NCBI GenBank assembly: GCA_023700825.1
Contig: JAMPYE010000146.1
Span: 1-9,462 of the forward strand
DNA: 9,462 nucleotides
From: Thermoanaerobaculia bacterium
GTDB lineage: Bacteria; Acidobacteriota; Thermoanaerobaculia; Gp7-AA8
Direction of reading: 5' to 3'
Made by a program: the position numbers and the translations under genes. The notes under the pieces were generated by a model. The model saw only the letters and a program-made list of their open reading frames with translations. It made no database searches and had not been told where the DNA came from. Within the stretch, counting starts at the first letter, position 1, and the number at the start of each line of letters is the position of its first letter. Positions 1 through 5,672 of the stretch are shown here, piece after piece.

Positions 1-703
1 CGAGGTCGGTCCGCAGCGCCGCCGCGATCGCGAAGCTGTCGAGCGGCGCCGCGAGCGGCTCGATGACGCTCAGCTCACCGTCGCCTCTCTGGAGGCCGCG
101 GCCGCGCTTCGCGTCGACCACGTCGATCTGCACCAGTCCTCGGAAATCGCTCGACTCCCACGCGTGCGATCCGTGTGTCACCGGCTGGCGGAACACCGCA
201 CGGTCGAGCTGCGAGATCAGCAGTGTCGGCGACCACGTGTACTGCACCCGGCCGCTGACCGTGTAGAAATCCGATCGCACCAGGTCGCGCACCGCGCGCG
301 AGTCCGAGAGCTGCCCGAGGTAGAGCGTGTCGGTCAGGTCGGAGTCGGGCTCGTAGGTCGCAGAGAGAATCCAGTCGTTCTGCCGGAGCCATGCGGCCAG
401 GGAGTTGTAGCCCGGAGCGCCCCCCGACAGCCTCTCGATCTGCTGCCACTCCTCCGACGCGCGATAGACCTCCGCCTGCGTGGCCGCGTCGACGCGCCTG
501 GCCGTGATCTCCGCCGCGTACTCGAGATACTGGATCGCCAGGGCGTCGAGCCCGCGCTCCATCCTCTCGGAGAGCTGCCACGATCGCCAGCCGAGGGCCG
601 AGAACGCCACGGCGATGATCAGGAACGGGACGAGCACCGACGCGCGGCTCCTCGGCCGCTGCCCGCGCAGGAACTCGTTGATCCTGGAGATGATGACTGC
701 CAT
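1..703 (-). CDS. Membrane-anchored sensor-like protein, N-terminal part (partial, runs off left edge)
   Basis: An open reading frame starts at ATG 703-701 and stays open to the window edge, giving 234 residues with no stop, so the C-terminus is missing. It has a short basic N-terminus (residues 1-20), one clear transmembrane helix (about 21-39, ASVLVPFLIIAVAFSALGW), then a helical, charged stretch (43-92) that could form a coiled coil. A mixed hydrophilic region rich in Trp and Asp follows (100-234). One helix followed by a probable extracytoplasmic region is the usual start of a sensor histidine kinase or similar membrane receptor, but no kinase, HAMP, PAS or cyclase motif lies within the window, so the class is inferred. 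It begins 61 nt after the stop of the PDZ gene and may share its transcript. No convincing Shine-Dalgarno sequence precedes the chosen ATG. I do not recognise a specific family. Confidence 0.72.
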   Translation of the reverse strand, partial: MAVIISRINEFLRGQRPRSRASVLVPFLIIAVAFSALGWRSWQLSERMERGLDALAIQYLEYAAEITARRVDAATQAEVYRASEEWQQIERLSGGAPGYNSLAAWLRQNDWILSATYEPDSDLTDTLYLGQLSDSRAVRDLVRSDFYTVSGRVQYTWSPTLLISQLDRAVFRQPVTHGSHAWESSDFRGLVQIDVVDAKRGRGLQRGDGELSVIEPLAAPLDSFAIAAALRTDL

Positions 704-764
704 CGTCGATCGATGGCCGACGAGGCAGGGGACGCCGCCGGGGGCCGGCGCTCGCCTCGCCGAG

Positions 765-1232
765 TCAGCGCTTTTCTTCGGAGTGCGCCGCCTTCATGTG
801 GGCGGCGACGACGCGCTGAATCTGCTTCTCGGTGATCTGGGTGAGCGTTGCCTCGGTGACGACGTACGAGCCGTTCCGCTTCACGCGGAGCTTTACGACT
901 CCCGTGTTCTGCGCCTTGTCGACCAGCTTCTTGAAAACCTTAACATTTCCGTCGGCGCAGTTCTGCCCGTTCACCTCGACGATCAGGTCGCCCTGCCGGA
1001 GACCGGCCGCCTCGGCCGGGCTCTCGTCGACCACTGCCTTGATCAGAATCCCTCTCTCGGTGTCGTAGAAGATCAGCCCCAGGTACTTCCTGCCTGTCAT
1101 GCCTTCGCGGATCTTGTGCTCGCAGTCCTCGCGCGAGGCGGGACAGCGCGGCAGCTCGTCCTGCGCGATCGCAGCGATCGCGGCGAGGAGCAGTACGGCG
1201 GTGAGGATCAGGGTTCGCGGTCTCAAGGGCAT
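765..1232 (-). CDS. Secreted single-PDZ-domain protein
   Basis: This encodes 155 residues. Residues 1-23 are a signal peptide: basic start, hydrophobic core TLILTAVLLLAAIAAIA, likely cleavage after A23. No lipobox cysteine is present. A PDZ domain spans about residues 48-120. It has the carboxylate-binding loop YLGLIF at 50-55 and the hallmark ESPAEAAGLRQGDLIVEVNG at 70-89. There is no protease or other catalytic domain, so this is a stand-alone periplasmic PDZ module that probably binds C-termini of envelope proteins. Cysteines at 30, 37 and 92 may matter in an oxidising compartment; C30 and C37 lie just before the PDZ fold. The C-terminus (about 130-155) is charged and probably helical. It sits upstream of the sensor-like gene on the same strand, which fits a peptide-sensing or envelope role, but this is inference. 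Only a weak GGAAG lies just before the ATG. Confidence 0.87.
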   Translation of the reverse strand: MPLRPRTLILTAVLLLAAIAAIAQDELPRCPASREDCEHKIREGMTGRKYLGLIFYDTERGILIKAVVDESPAEAAGLRQGDLIVEVNGQNCADGNVKVFKKLVDKAQNTGVVKLRVKRNGSYVVTEATLTQITEKQIQRVVAAHMKAAHSEEKR

Positions 1233-1345
1233 GGCTTCCGGGAAGCAGCAACCCCCGGACGACCGAGATTCTTGCGCCCAACGACCGCAACGGCGTCAAC
1301 AAATCGGAAAACTCTCCCCTGCGCCCGCGCCGCGCCTCGGGCCCG

Positions 1346-1975
1346 TCACTCGAAGACGAGCGTGCCGAACGCGCGCGGGACGTGGAAATCGGCGGGGGTG
1401 CGCCCCGTCGGCCGCCACGCGGAAAACTCGTCACCATCGGGCGAGCGGTCGATGCGGAAGAAGTTCGCCCGCCAGCGTGCGCCGCTCGCGAAGTCCGCGC
1501 CGAACGCGCGAAGAGGTATCGAGATCAGCGTCTCGACCCTGACCGAGCCGTCGATCGTCGTCCTGCGAATCGCCGTCCGGAGACCCTCGCACGTCCAGCC
1601 GCGGTCGATCGTCATAGTCTCCCTTTCGAGTCGAGGCGAGTCGATCGCGGCGTCGAAGGTCGTCCCGAGCGGGTTGACCTCGATCTCGAAGTAGCGCTCC
1701 GGCTTCTCGGGAGCGAGGAAGACCTCGACGACGTCCTCCTCCCAGAGCGGCTCGTCGTGCTCCAGGTAAGTCGCGACCAGGTGATCGTCGTCGGCCAGGA
1801 AGACGACGAAGAGCCGCTTGCCGTCGTGGTAGGCGGCGAAGCCGGAGTCGAGGCGCGGCCGCGAGCCGTCGCCCGAGCGAACGAGCGGCACGCGAGGCGC
1901 CCTCACCGGCACAGCCCACGGATCCTCGAGATCGAGCGTCGCGCGGCACACCGGGTACGTGGAGTCGGCCGACAT
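1346..1975 (-). CDS. Carbohydrate-binding family 9-like (DOMON-type) protein
   Basis: This 209-residue protein is a single CBM9-like beta-sandwich. The family pattern is clear: LFVVFLADDDHLVATYLEHDEPLWEEDVVEVFL at about 55-87 (here given only as its key parts WEEDVVEVFL at 78-87), then YFEIEVNPLGTTFDA at 95-109 and a closing WRANFFRID (168-176) followed by AWRPT (186-190) and FHVPRAFGTLVF (197-208). In this family the domain binds sugars or related ligands and usually occurs as a module of secreted enzymes. Here it stands alone, has no signal peptide and is the whole protein. The length matches the domain and nothing appears truncated. The ATG at 1975 has no Shine-Dalgarno sequence; the bases just upstream are CTCCTG. 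It is followed after 113 nt by the PDZ gene on the same strand. The substrate is unknown. Confidence 0.86.
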   Translation of the reverse strand: MSADSTYPVCRATLDLEDPWAVPVRAPRVPLVRSGDGSRPRLDSGFAAYHDGKRLFVVFLADDDHLVATYLEHDEPLWEEDVVEVFLAPEKPERYFEIEVNPLGTTFDAAIDSPRLERETMTIDRGWTCEGLRTAIRRTTIDGSVRVETLISIPLRAFGADFASGARWRANFFRIDRSPDGDEFSAWRPTGRTPADFHVPRAFGTLVFE

Positions 1976-2026
1976 CAGGAGGATGATACGGGAAAGAGGG
2001 GGGCGGGTTCGAAAAGGGAAGGCTGG

Positions 2027-2081
2027 AGGCGACAGGCGGAAGGCGATGAGCAGGCGGAGGCGGAAGGCGAGAGGCGATAAG
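2027..2081 (+). repeat. Heptamer array C (AGGCGRN units), left arm of an inverted pair
   Basis: Units AGGCGAC, AGGCGGA and AGGCGAT start at 2027, 2034 and 2041, then GAGC interrupts. AGGCGG, AGGCGGA, AGGCGAG and AGGCGAT follow from 2052 to 2078, ending in AAGC. The last part, AGGCGATAAG (2072-2081), recurs exactly on the opposite strand at 2198-2189. The array lies between the CBM9-like gene and nadC, in a 242-nt gap with no gene. It is purine-rich on this strand and unlike the flanking coding sequence. Confidence 0.85.
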
Positions 2082-2188
2082 CAATCAGGGCAACGTCGTG
2101 TCAGTCGCCGGAGTTAGTCATGCGGGGCGTGCCAGGCGCGTCCGTCTTCCACGCAACTCCCTCCCCTGATGTCTCCTGGCTCTGTCTA
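2082..2188. other. Nested inverted-repeat spacer between heptamer arrays C and D
   Basis: No gene is visible here. Short inverted repeats nest inside the heptamer arms: ATCAGGG (2084-2090) with CCCTGAT (2164-2170), GGAGTT (2110-2115) with AACTCC (2155-2160), and GCGTG (2127-2131) with CACGC (2150-2154). With the arms they could fold into one long imperfect hairpin in DNA or RNA. No T-run follows, so it is not a standard terminator. A MITE-like relic or structured RNA is possible; function is unknown. Confidence 0.55.
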
Positions 2189-2220
2189 CTTATCGCCTTT
2201 CGCCTCTCGCCTTTCGCCTA
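2189..2220 (-). repeat. Heptamer array D, inverted partner of array C, overlapping the nadC stop codon
   Basis: Read on the minus strand, the sequence is AGGCGAA, AGGCGAG, AGGCGAA, AGGCGAT, then AAG, directly after the first base of the nadC stop codon (TAG at 2220-2218). These are the same heptamers as in 2027-2081 but in the opposite orientation. The nadC transcript must therefore run straight into this array. Unit phasing is perfect here, whereas array C has indels. Confidence 0.85.
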
Positions 2221-3054
2221 GCTTTTCTCTATCCGCATCGATATATCGAGCGCGTCCACGGTGTGCGTGAGCGCGCCGACGGAGATGCGGTCGACGCCGG
2301 TCTCGGCGATGGCGCGGACGCTCTCGAGCGTGACGCCACCGGAGGCCTCGAGCGGAACGCGCCCGCCGGAGCGCCTGACAGCTTCGCACATCGTCTCGAG
2401 GTCCATGTTGTCGAGCAGGATGAAATCGGGCGTCTCGGCGAGCGCTTCGTCGAGCTCGCGGAGGTCGCGCACCTCGATCATCAGCTTCTGCGGGCGCCCG
2501 GTTCCCCGGATGCGTCGCACGACGGCCTCGATGGAGCCGGCACGATCGATGTGGTTGTTCTTCACGAGGAACATGTCGTGCAGGCCGTGCCGGTGGTTCG
2601 TCCCCCCGCCGGCCGCGACCGCGTACTTGTCGAGCGCGCGCAGCCCCGGCGCGGTCTTGCGCGTGTCGAGGATGACGGCGCGGGTTCCGGCGACGGCATC
2701 GACGAAACGTCGCGTCGCGCTGGCGATCCCCGAGGCCCGCTGGACGAGGTTCAGCGCGGTGCGCTCGCCGGAGAGGAGGGCGCGGACCGAGGCTTCCACC
2801 TCCGCGACGCGATCCCCCTTCTTCACCGCGCTCCCGTCTTCGACCAGGGCGCGAAAGCGCGCGCCTTCGTCGAGCATCTCGAAGACGGCCTCCGCGAACG
2901 GGAGCCCGGCGAGCACGCCATCCTCCTTGACGAGAAAGAACGCGCTGCCGCGTTCCTCGGGTCCGAAGATCGCATCCGCCGTGATGTCGGGCAGATCCTC
3001 ACCGAGGGCACGGTCGACGATGTCGCGAATGAGGGAGGTCGGCGGAAGGGCCAT
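2218..3054 (-). CDS. nadC: Nicotinate-nucleotide pyrophosphorylase (carboxylating), quinolinate phosphoribosyltransferase
   Basis: NadC converts quinolinate and PRPP to nicotinate mononucleotide, CO2 and pyrophosphate, a step of cytoplasmic de novo NAD synthesis. The protein has 278 residues, normal for the family. Recognisable blocks are GERTALNLVQRASGIAS (96-112), the PRPP/quinolinate-binding DTRKTAPGLRALDKYAV (130-146), GGGTNHR (149-155), LVKNNH (163-168), IEVRDL (193-198), LLDNMD (213-218), EASGGV (236-241) and the C-terminal ISVGALTHTVDALDISM (257-273). The catalytic and binding residues TRKT (131-134), H154, R155, K165, E194 and D215 are present. The start MALPPTSLIRDIVDRAL aligns with the family N-terminus; no Shine-Dalgarno sequence precedes it. 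nadA and nadB are not adjacent. The gene is bracketed by heptamer arrays: one begins 12 nt upstream of the ATG and the other covers the stop codon. Confidence 0.97.
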   Translation of the reverse strand: MALPPTSLIRDIVDRALGEDLPDITADAIFGPEERGSAFFLVKEDGVLAGLPFAEAVFEMLDEGARFRALVEDGSAVKKGDRVAEVEASVRALLSGERTALNLVQRASGIASATRRFVDAVAGTRAVILDTRKTAPGLRALDKYAVAAGGGTNHRHGLHDMFLVKNNHIDRAGSIEAVVRRIRGTGRPQKLMIEVRDLRELDEALAETPDFILLDNMDLETMCEAVRRSGGRVPLEASGGVTLESVRAIAETGVDRISVGALTHTVDALDISMRIEKS

Positions 3055-3066
3055 GGGACGAGTTTA

Positions 3067-3115
3067 GAACGCGAAACGCCGAACGCGAAACACGGAACGC
3101 GAAACGCGAAACGAA
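3067..3115 (+). repeat. Heptamer array A (RAACGCG units) just upstream of nadC
   Basis: Seven-base units GAACGCG, AAACGCC, GAACGCG, AAACACG, GAACGCG, AAACGCG and AAACGAA follow in register from 3067 to 3115. Alternating GAAC and AAAC starts give a clear 14-bp super-period. The array ends 12 nt from the nadC ATG, so if nadC transcription starts upstream the array lies in its 5' leader. The related array B runs in the opposite orientation at 3262-3341. Confidence 0.88.
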
Positions 3116-3261
3116 CCCGACGTCGTCAACCTGTTGCATTCGGATGCCGGTCGAAAAGCAGCGAAGCCTGGCGGAGGAGACGGTCGCGGTCCGACACCGG
3201 GACCGAGACGGCACTCATTCTCGACTTGCGGATCGAGCCGCGAGTTCCCAGTGGCTCGCCT
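3116..3261. other. Structured non-coding spacer between heptamer arrays A and B
   Basis: No gene is visible in this stretch. Local inverted repeats include CGGTCC (3187-3192) with GGACCG (3200-3205), CTCGA (3220-3224) with TCGAG (3233-3237), and CGAGCC (3234-3239) with GGCTCG (3253-3258); the last two exclude each other. The region lies between divergent nadC and ssrA, so promoters for both may lie in it or nearby, but I cannot point to convincing -35/-10 pairs. Confidence 0.5.
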
Positions 3262-3341
3262 CCGGATTCGCACCCCGGATTCCCCACTCCCAGCTTCCCG
3301 TTCCCAGTTTCGCGTTCCGAGTTCCGCGTTCCGCGTTCGCC
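3262..3341 (-). repeat. Heptamer array B, degenerate, inverted relative to array A
   Basis: On the plus strand the sequence runs in 14-base units: CGGATTCCCCACTC, CCAGCTTCCCGTTC, CCAGTTTCGCGTTC, CGAGTTCCGCGTTC, then CGCGTTCGCC. The complement is the RAACGCG family seen at 3067-3115. Units near 3341 are closest to consensus and those near 3262 are most degenerate. The period is 14 (two heptamers), as in array A. Confidence 0.8.
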
Positions 3342-3445
3342 ATTACATCTTCGTCATCCTGACCCTTCGGGCCTTCCATCACGGAACTTCCACGAAATAG
3401 CATCGTCCACCGATTAGTTAGTTGGGTTGCTGTTCTTTGACAAGT
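3342..3445 (+). other. Leader of ssrA with a GTCATCCTGA-type intergenic motif
   Basis: This 104-nt stretch precedes the tmRNA. At 3353-3371 it carries GTCATCCTGACCCTTCGGG, of the same general type as the GTCATTCGAGCGAAGC motif at 9201. The ssrA promoter should lie here. The nearest -10-like sequence is weak (TGTTCT at 3431-3436, preceded by TG), and no matching -35 is visible, so no promoter is called. Confidence 0.4.
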
Positions 3446-3795
3446 GGGGGCGCACCGGTTTCGACGGGGTTGGTCGAAGCTGTGGTCGCATGCCGAGTTG
3501 AGTTCCTCGTAAACGGCTCACCAAAAAGCAAAAGCGAACAACGAACTCGCACTGGCAGCTTAATTGACTGTCACGCTCGCCGGGGGATTGCTCACGTCTT
3601 CCGGATGAGCGTCATGCTGTGAGCTCAAGGCCATATGTTCCGTCCTGGCGCATGGCTCGAAAACCACAGGGGCTGGTCCTGATGTGTTCCGCGCTTTTCC
3701 GGGAACTTCGGGACGAGATTAATGAAAAGCTAAGCATGTAGAAGCCCGGTTATCACCTTCTTCGGACGCGGGTTCAATTCCCGCCGCCTCCACCA
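3446..3795 (+). ncRNA. ssrA: tmRNA (transfer-messenger RNA)
   Basis: tmRNA rescues ribosomes stalled on broken mRNAs and, with SmpB, tags the unfinished protein for proteolysis. The tRNA-like ends pair: GGGGGCG (3446-3452) with CGCCTCC (3785-3791), followed by A and an encoded CCA (3793-3795). The T arm is GCGGG, loop TTCAATT, CCCGC (3768-3784). The 5' end carries the conserved ACCGGTTTCGACGGGG, and the 3' part has TAAGCATGTAGA. Pseudoknot 1 fits CGAG (3494-3497) with CTCG (3506-3509) and TGAG (3499-3502) with CTCA (3517-3520). The tag frame ends GCACTGGCAGCTTAA (stop 3561-3563). The resume codon is probably GCG at 3534, giving ANNELALAA, because it lies 13 nt after pseudoknot 1. GCA at 3528 would give AKANNELALAA. 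The gene is the standard one-piece type, about 350 nt. No terminator is visible before eptA. Confidence 0.97.
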
Positions 3796-3849
3796 ACCCA
3801 CGCTGACGATCGCCGCGCAGCCGACTTTCCCCTCGCGGCCCGACACCAC

Positions 3850-5604
3850 ATGACGAGCATCACACCGAAGCATTCCACGCAAAAAGCCATGGCGGCGCTC
3901 CATCGCCTTCGCGAGCTGAGCCTGCCCGCGGCCACCGCGATCGCCACGGCGTGGTTCCTGCTTTTCTGCAACGTCCCGTTCTGGAGCGACGCCTTCAAGA
4001 CGCGCGACGGGCTGAGCGTCGCGAACGCCCTGTTCTTCGCGTCGCTTCTTCTGTTCACGTTTCTCCTCGTCAACCTCACCCTCACTCTCCTGACCTGGCG
4101 TCCCATCTCCAAGGTGGTCCTTGGGTTCTTTTTCGTCGCCACCCCGATCCTGACGTACTTCATGGCGACGCACGGCGTGCTGATCGACGGCCCGATGATC
4201 CGCAACGCGATCGAGACCGACACCCGGGAGGTCTCGGAGCTCATCACGCCTCGGATGATCGCGTACCTTCTCGCCCTCGGCGGGCCGCCACTCGCCTGGC
4301 TCGTCTGGATCCGCATCGAGAAGCGACCGCTTCGCCGCGAGCTTGCGCGCAAACTCCTCGTGATTGCGGCGACTCTTGCCGGGGTAGGCGGCATCGCGCT
4401 CTTCTACTACCAGGACTACGCGTCGTTCCTTCGCAACCATCGCGAGTTGCGCTACCGCCTCGCTCCGCTGAACCTCGTCGCCTCCGTCTACAAGTATGGG
4501 AAGGAGACGATGAAGACCGAGCGCGAGCTCCGCCCGCTCGGCCTCGACGCACGCCAGTCCGGCGAGTCGTCCGCTCCGAGAAAGAGGTCGCTCGTCGTCC
4601 TGGTCGTCGGAGAGACGGCGCGCGAGGCGGAGTTCTCGCTCGGCGGCTACTCGCGCCTGACGAATCCGGAGCTCGCGAAGAAGGACCTGTTCTACTTCCC
4701 CAACGTCCACGCCTGTGGCACGTCGACCGCGACCGCACTTCCCTGCATGTTCTCCAACCTCGGGGTGTCCACCTTCGACCAGTCCACCGCGGCGAGCCAG
4801 GAGAACCTGCTCGACGTCCTTCAGCGCGGTGGAGTCAAAGTGCTGTGGCGGGAGAACAACTCCGGCTGCAAAGGGATCTGCGAGCGGGTGGAAACCGAGA
4901 TTCTCTCCAACAGCAACGTTGCGGGACTCTGTCGCCCCGACGAGTGCTACGACGAGATCCTTCTGCACGGCCTGCAGGAGAGGATCGACAGCGCCGAGGG
5001 AGACATGGTGGTCGTGCTTCACCAGAAGGGGAGCCACGGCCCCGGATATCACCTCCGTTACCCGGAGCGATTCAACGTCTTTCGCCCCACCTGCCAGACC
5101 ACGTCACTCGAGCAGTGCAGCGCGGAAGAGATCGCGAACGCGTACGACAACACGATTCTCTATACCGACTTCGTGCTCGCGCGCACGATCGAGTTGCTCG
5201 AGCGGAACAGCGAGCGTCTGGACACCGCGATGCTCTACGTCTCGGACCACGGCGAGTCGCTCGGGGAAAAGGGCGTCTACCTTCACGGAATCCCGTCGTT
5301 CATGGCCCCCGACACCCAGACTCACGTTCCGATGATCGTCTGGCTCTCCAGCGGGTACGAGCATCGCCTCCGCATCGACCGCGAGGGCCTTTCGCGGAAT
5401 CGAGGCCGCGAGCTCTCTCACGACAATCTTTTCCACTCGGTCCTCGGCCTGCTCCAGGTCGAGACGAGTGTCTATCGCGCCGAGCTCGACATCTTTCGCG
5501 ACGCGCGCCGCCCGGTCGAGGCCTCGGGCGCATCAGTCCCCGCGCCCCGGCCCGAGGCCGAGGCGAGCGCGGTCTGGCACCCGCGAGCCGTCCCCGGCTC
5601 CTGA
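3850..5604 (+). CDS. eptA: Lipid A phosphoethanolamine transferase (EptA/MCR family)
   Basis: EptA transfers phosphoethanolamine from phosphatidylethanolamine to lipid A at the periplasmic face of the inner membrane, lowering surface charge and giving polymyxin resistance in known cases. The 584-residue protein has five predicted transmembrane helices (about 27-43, 58-82, 87-107, 134-154, 168-186) and a periplasmic sulfatase-fold domain from about 245. The catalytic set is complete: E255 in VVGETAR, nucleophile T293 in CGTSTATALPCMFS, H396 in GSHGP, D466 and H467 in SDHGES, and H479 in YLHG. Eight periplasmic cysteines (289/299, 340/344, 361/366, 415/423) match the disulfide pattern; the NNSGCKGIC block is EptA-like rather than MCR-1-like. 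A Pro/Ala-rich tail (about 552-584) seems longer than usual. ATG 3850 lacks a Shine-Dalgarno sequence; ATG 3889 is an alternative start. It begins 54 nt after ssrA. No pmrAB-like regulator is adjacent. Confidence 0.95.
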   Translation: MTSITPKHSTQKAMAALHRLRELSLPAATAIATAWFLLFCNVPFWSDAFKTRDGLSVANALFFASLLLFTFLLVNLTLTLLTWRPISKVVLGFFFVATPILTYFMATHGVLIDGPMIRNAIETDTREVSELITPRMIAYLLALGGPPLAWLVWIRIEKRPLRRELARKLLVIAATLAGVGGIALFYYQDYASFLRNHRELRYRLAPLNLVASVYKYGKETMKTERELRPLGLDARQSGESSAPRKRSLVVLVVGETAREAEFSLGGYSRLTNPELAKKDLFYFPNVHACGTSTATALPCMFSNLGVSTFDQSTAASQENLLDVLQRGGVKVLWRENNSGCKGICERVETEILSNSNVAGLCRPDECYDEILLHGLQERIDSAEGDMVVVLHQKGSHGPGYHLRYPERFNVFRPTCQTTSLEQCSAEEIANAYDNTILYTDFVLARTIELLERNSERLDTAMLYVSDHGESLGEKGVYLHGIPSFMAPDTQTHVPMIVWLSSGYEHRLRIDREGLSRNRGRELSHDNLFHSVLGLLQVETSVYRAELDIFRDARRPVEASGASVPAPRPEAEASAVWHPRAVPGS

Positions 5605-5672
5605 CGCAAATTCCGGGAGAATCCGCTCCTCGCCAGAATGCGACCGCCCCGGCAGCCGTTTCCCTCTGGGCG

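Noticed and set aside
1268..1299. Possible minus-strand promoter for the PDZ gene: TTGACG with AAGAAT.
   Set aside because: The spacer is 20 nt and the -10 match is poor, which is too weak to call.
480..1694. A 404-codon plus-strand frame across the sensor, PDZ and CBM9-like genes.
   Set aside because: It is antisense to three better-supported genes and its translation is compositionally biased with no motif.
2027..3341. The heptamer clusters as a CRISPR array.
   Set aside because: Units are 7 bp, contiguous and without spacers, and no cas gene is present.
2263..3417. A 384-codon plus-strand frame antisense to nadC.
   Set aside because: nadC is unambiguous on the other strand, and the frame's tail simply translates the heptamer arrays.
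3437..3442. A perfect TTGACA sequence just before ssrA.
   Set aside because: It ends 3 nt before the mature tmRNA 5' end, so as a -35 box it would start transcription inside the tmRNA.
3768..3795. The ssrA 3' end as an attachment site of an integrated element.
   Set aside because: No integrase gene and no second copy of the ssrA 3' end were seen downstream in the window.
3812..3839. GCCGCG/CGCGGC inverted repeat between ssrA and eptA as a terminator.
   Set aside because: The loop is 16 nt and there is no T-run, so it does not look like an intrinsic terminator.
3730..5052. A 440-codon minus-strand open frame antisense to eptA, ending in a peptide like WWRRRELNPRPKK.
   Set aside because: It is antisense to a clear eptA and to the 3' end of ssrA. 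The RRRELNPRP peptide is the well-known artefact of translating tRNA/tmRNA 3' ends on the opposite strand.
3951..5672. In-frame open extension upstream of the photolyase, which would make a protein of more than 1000 residues.
   Set aside because: It overlaps eptA in another frame, has Arg/Pro-rich low-complexity translation and shows no domain similarity. High GC leaves such frames open by chance.
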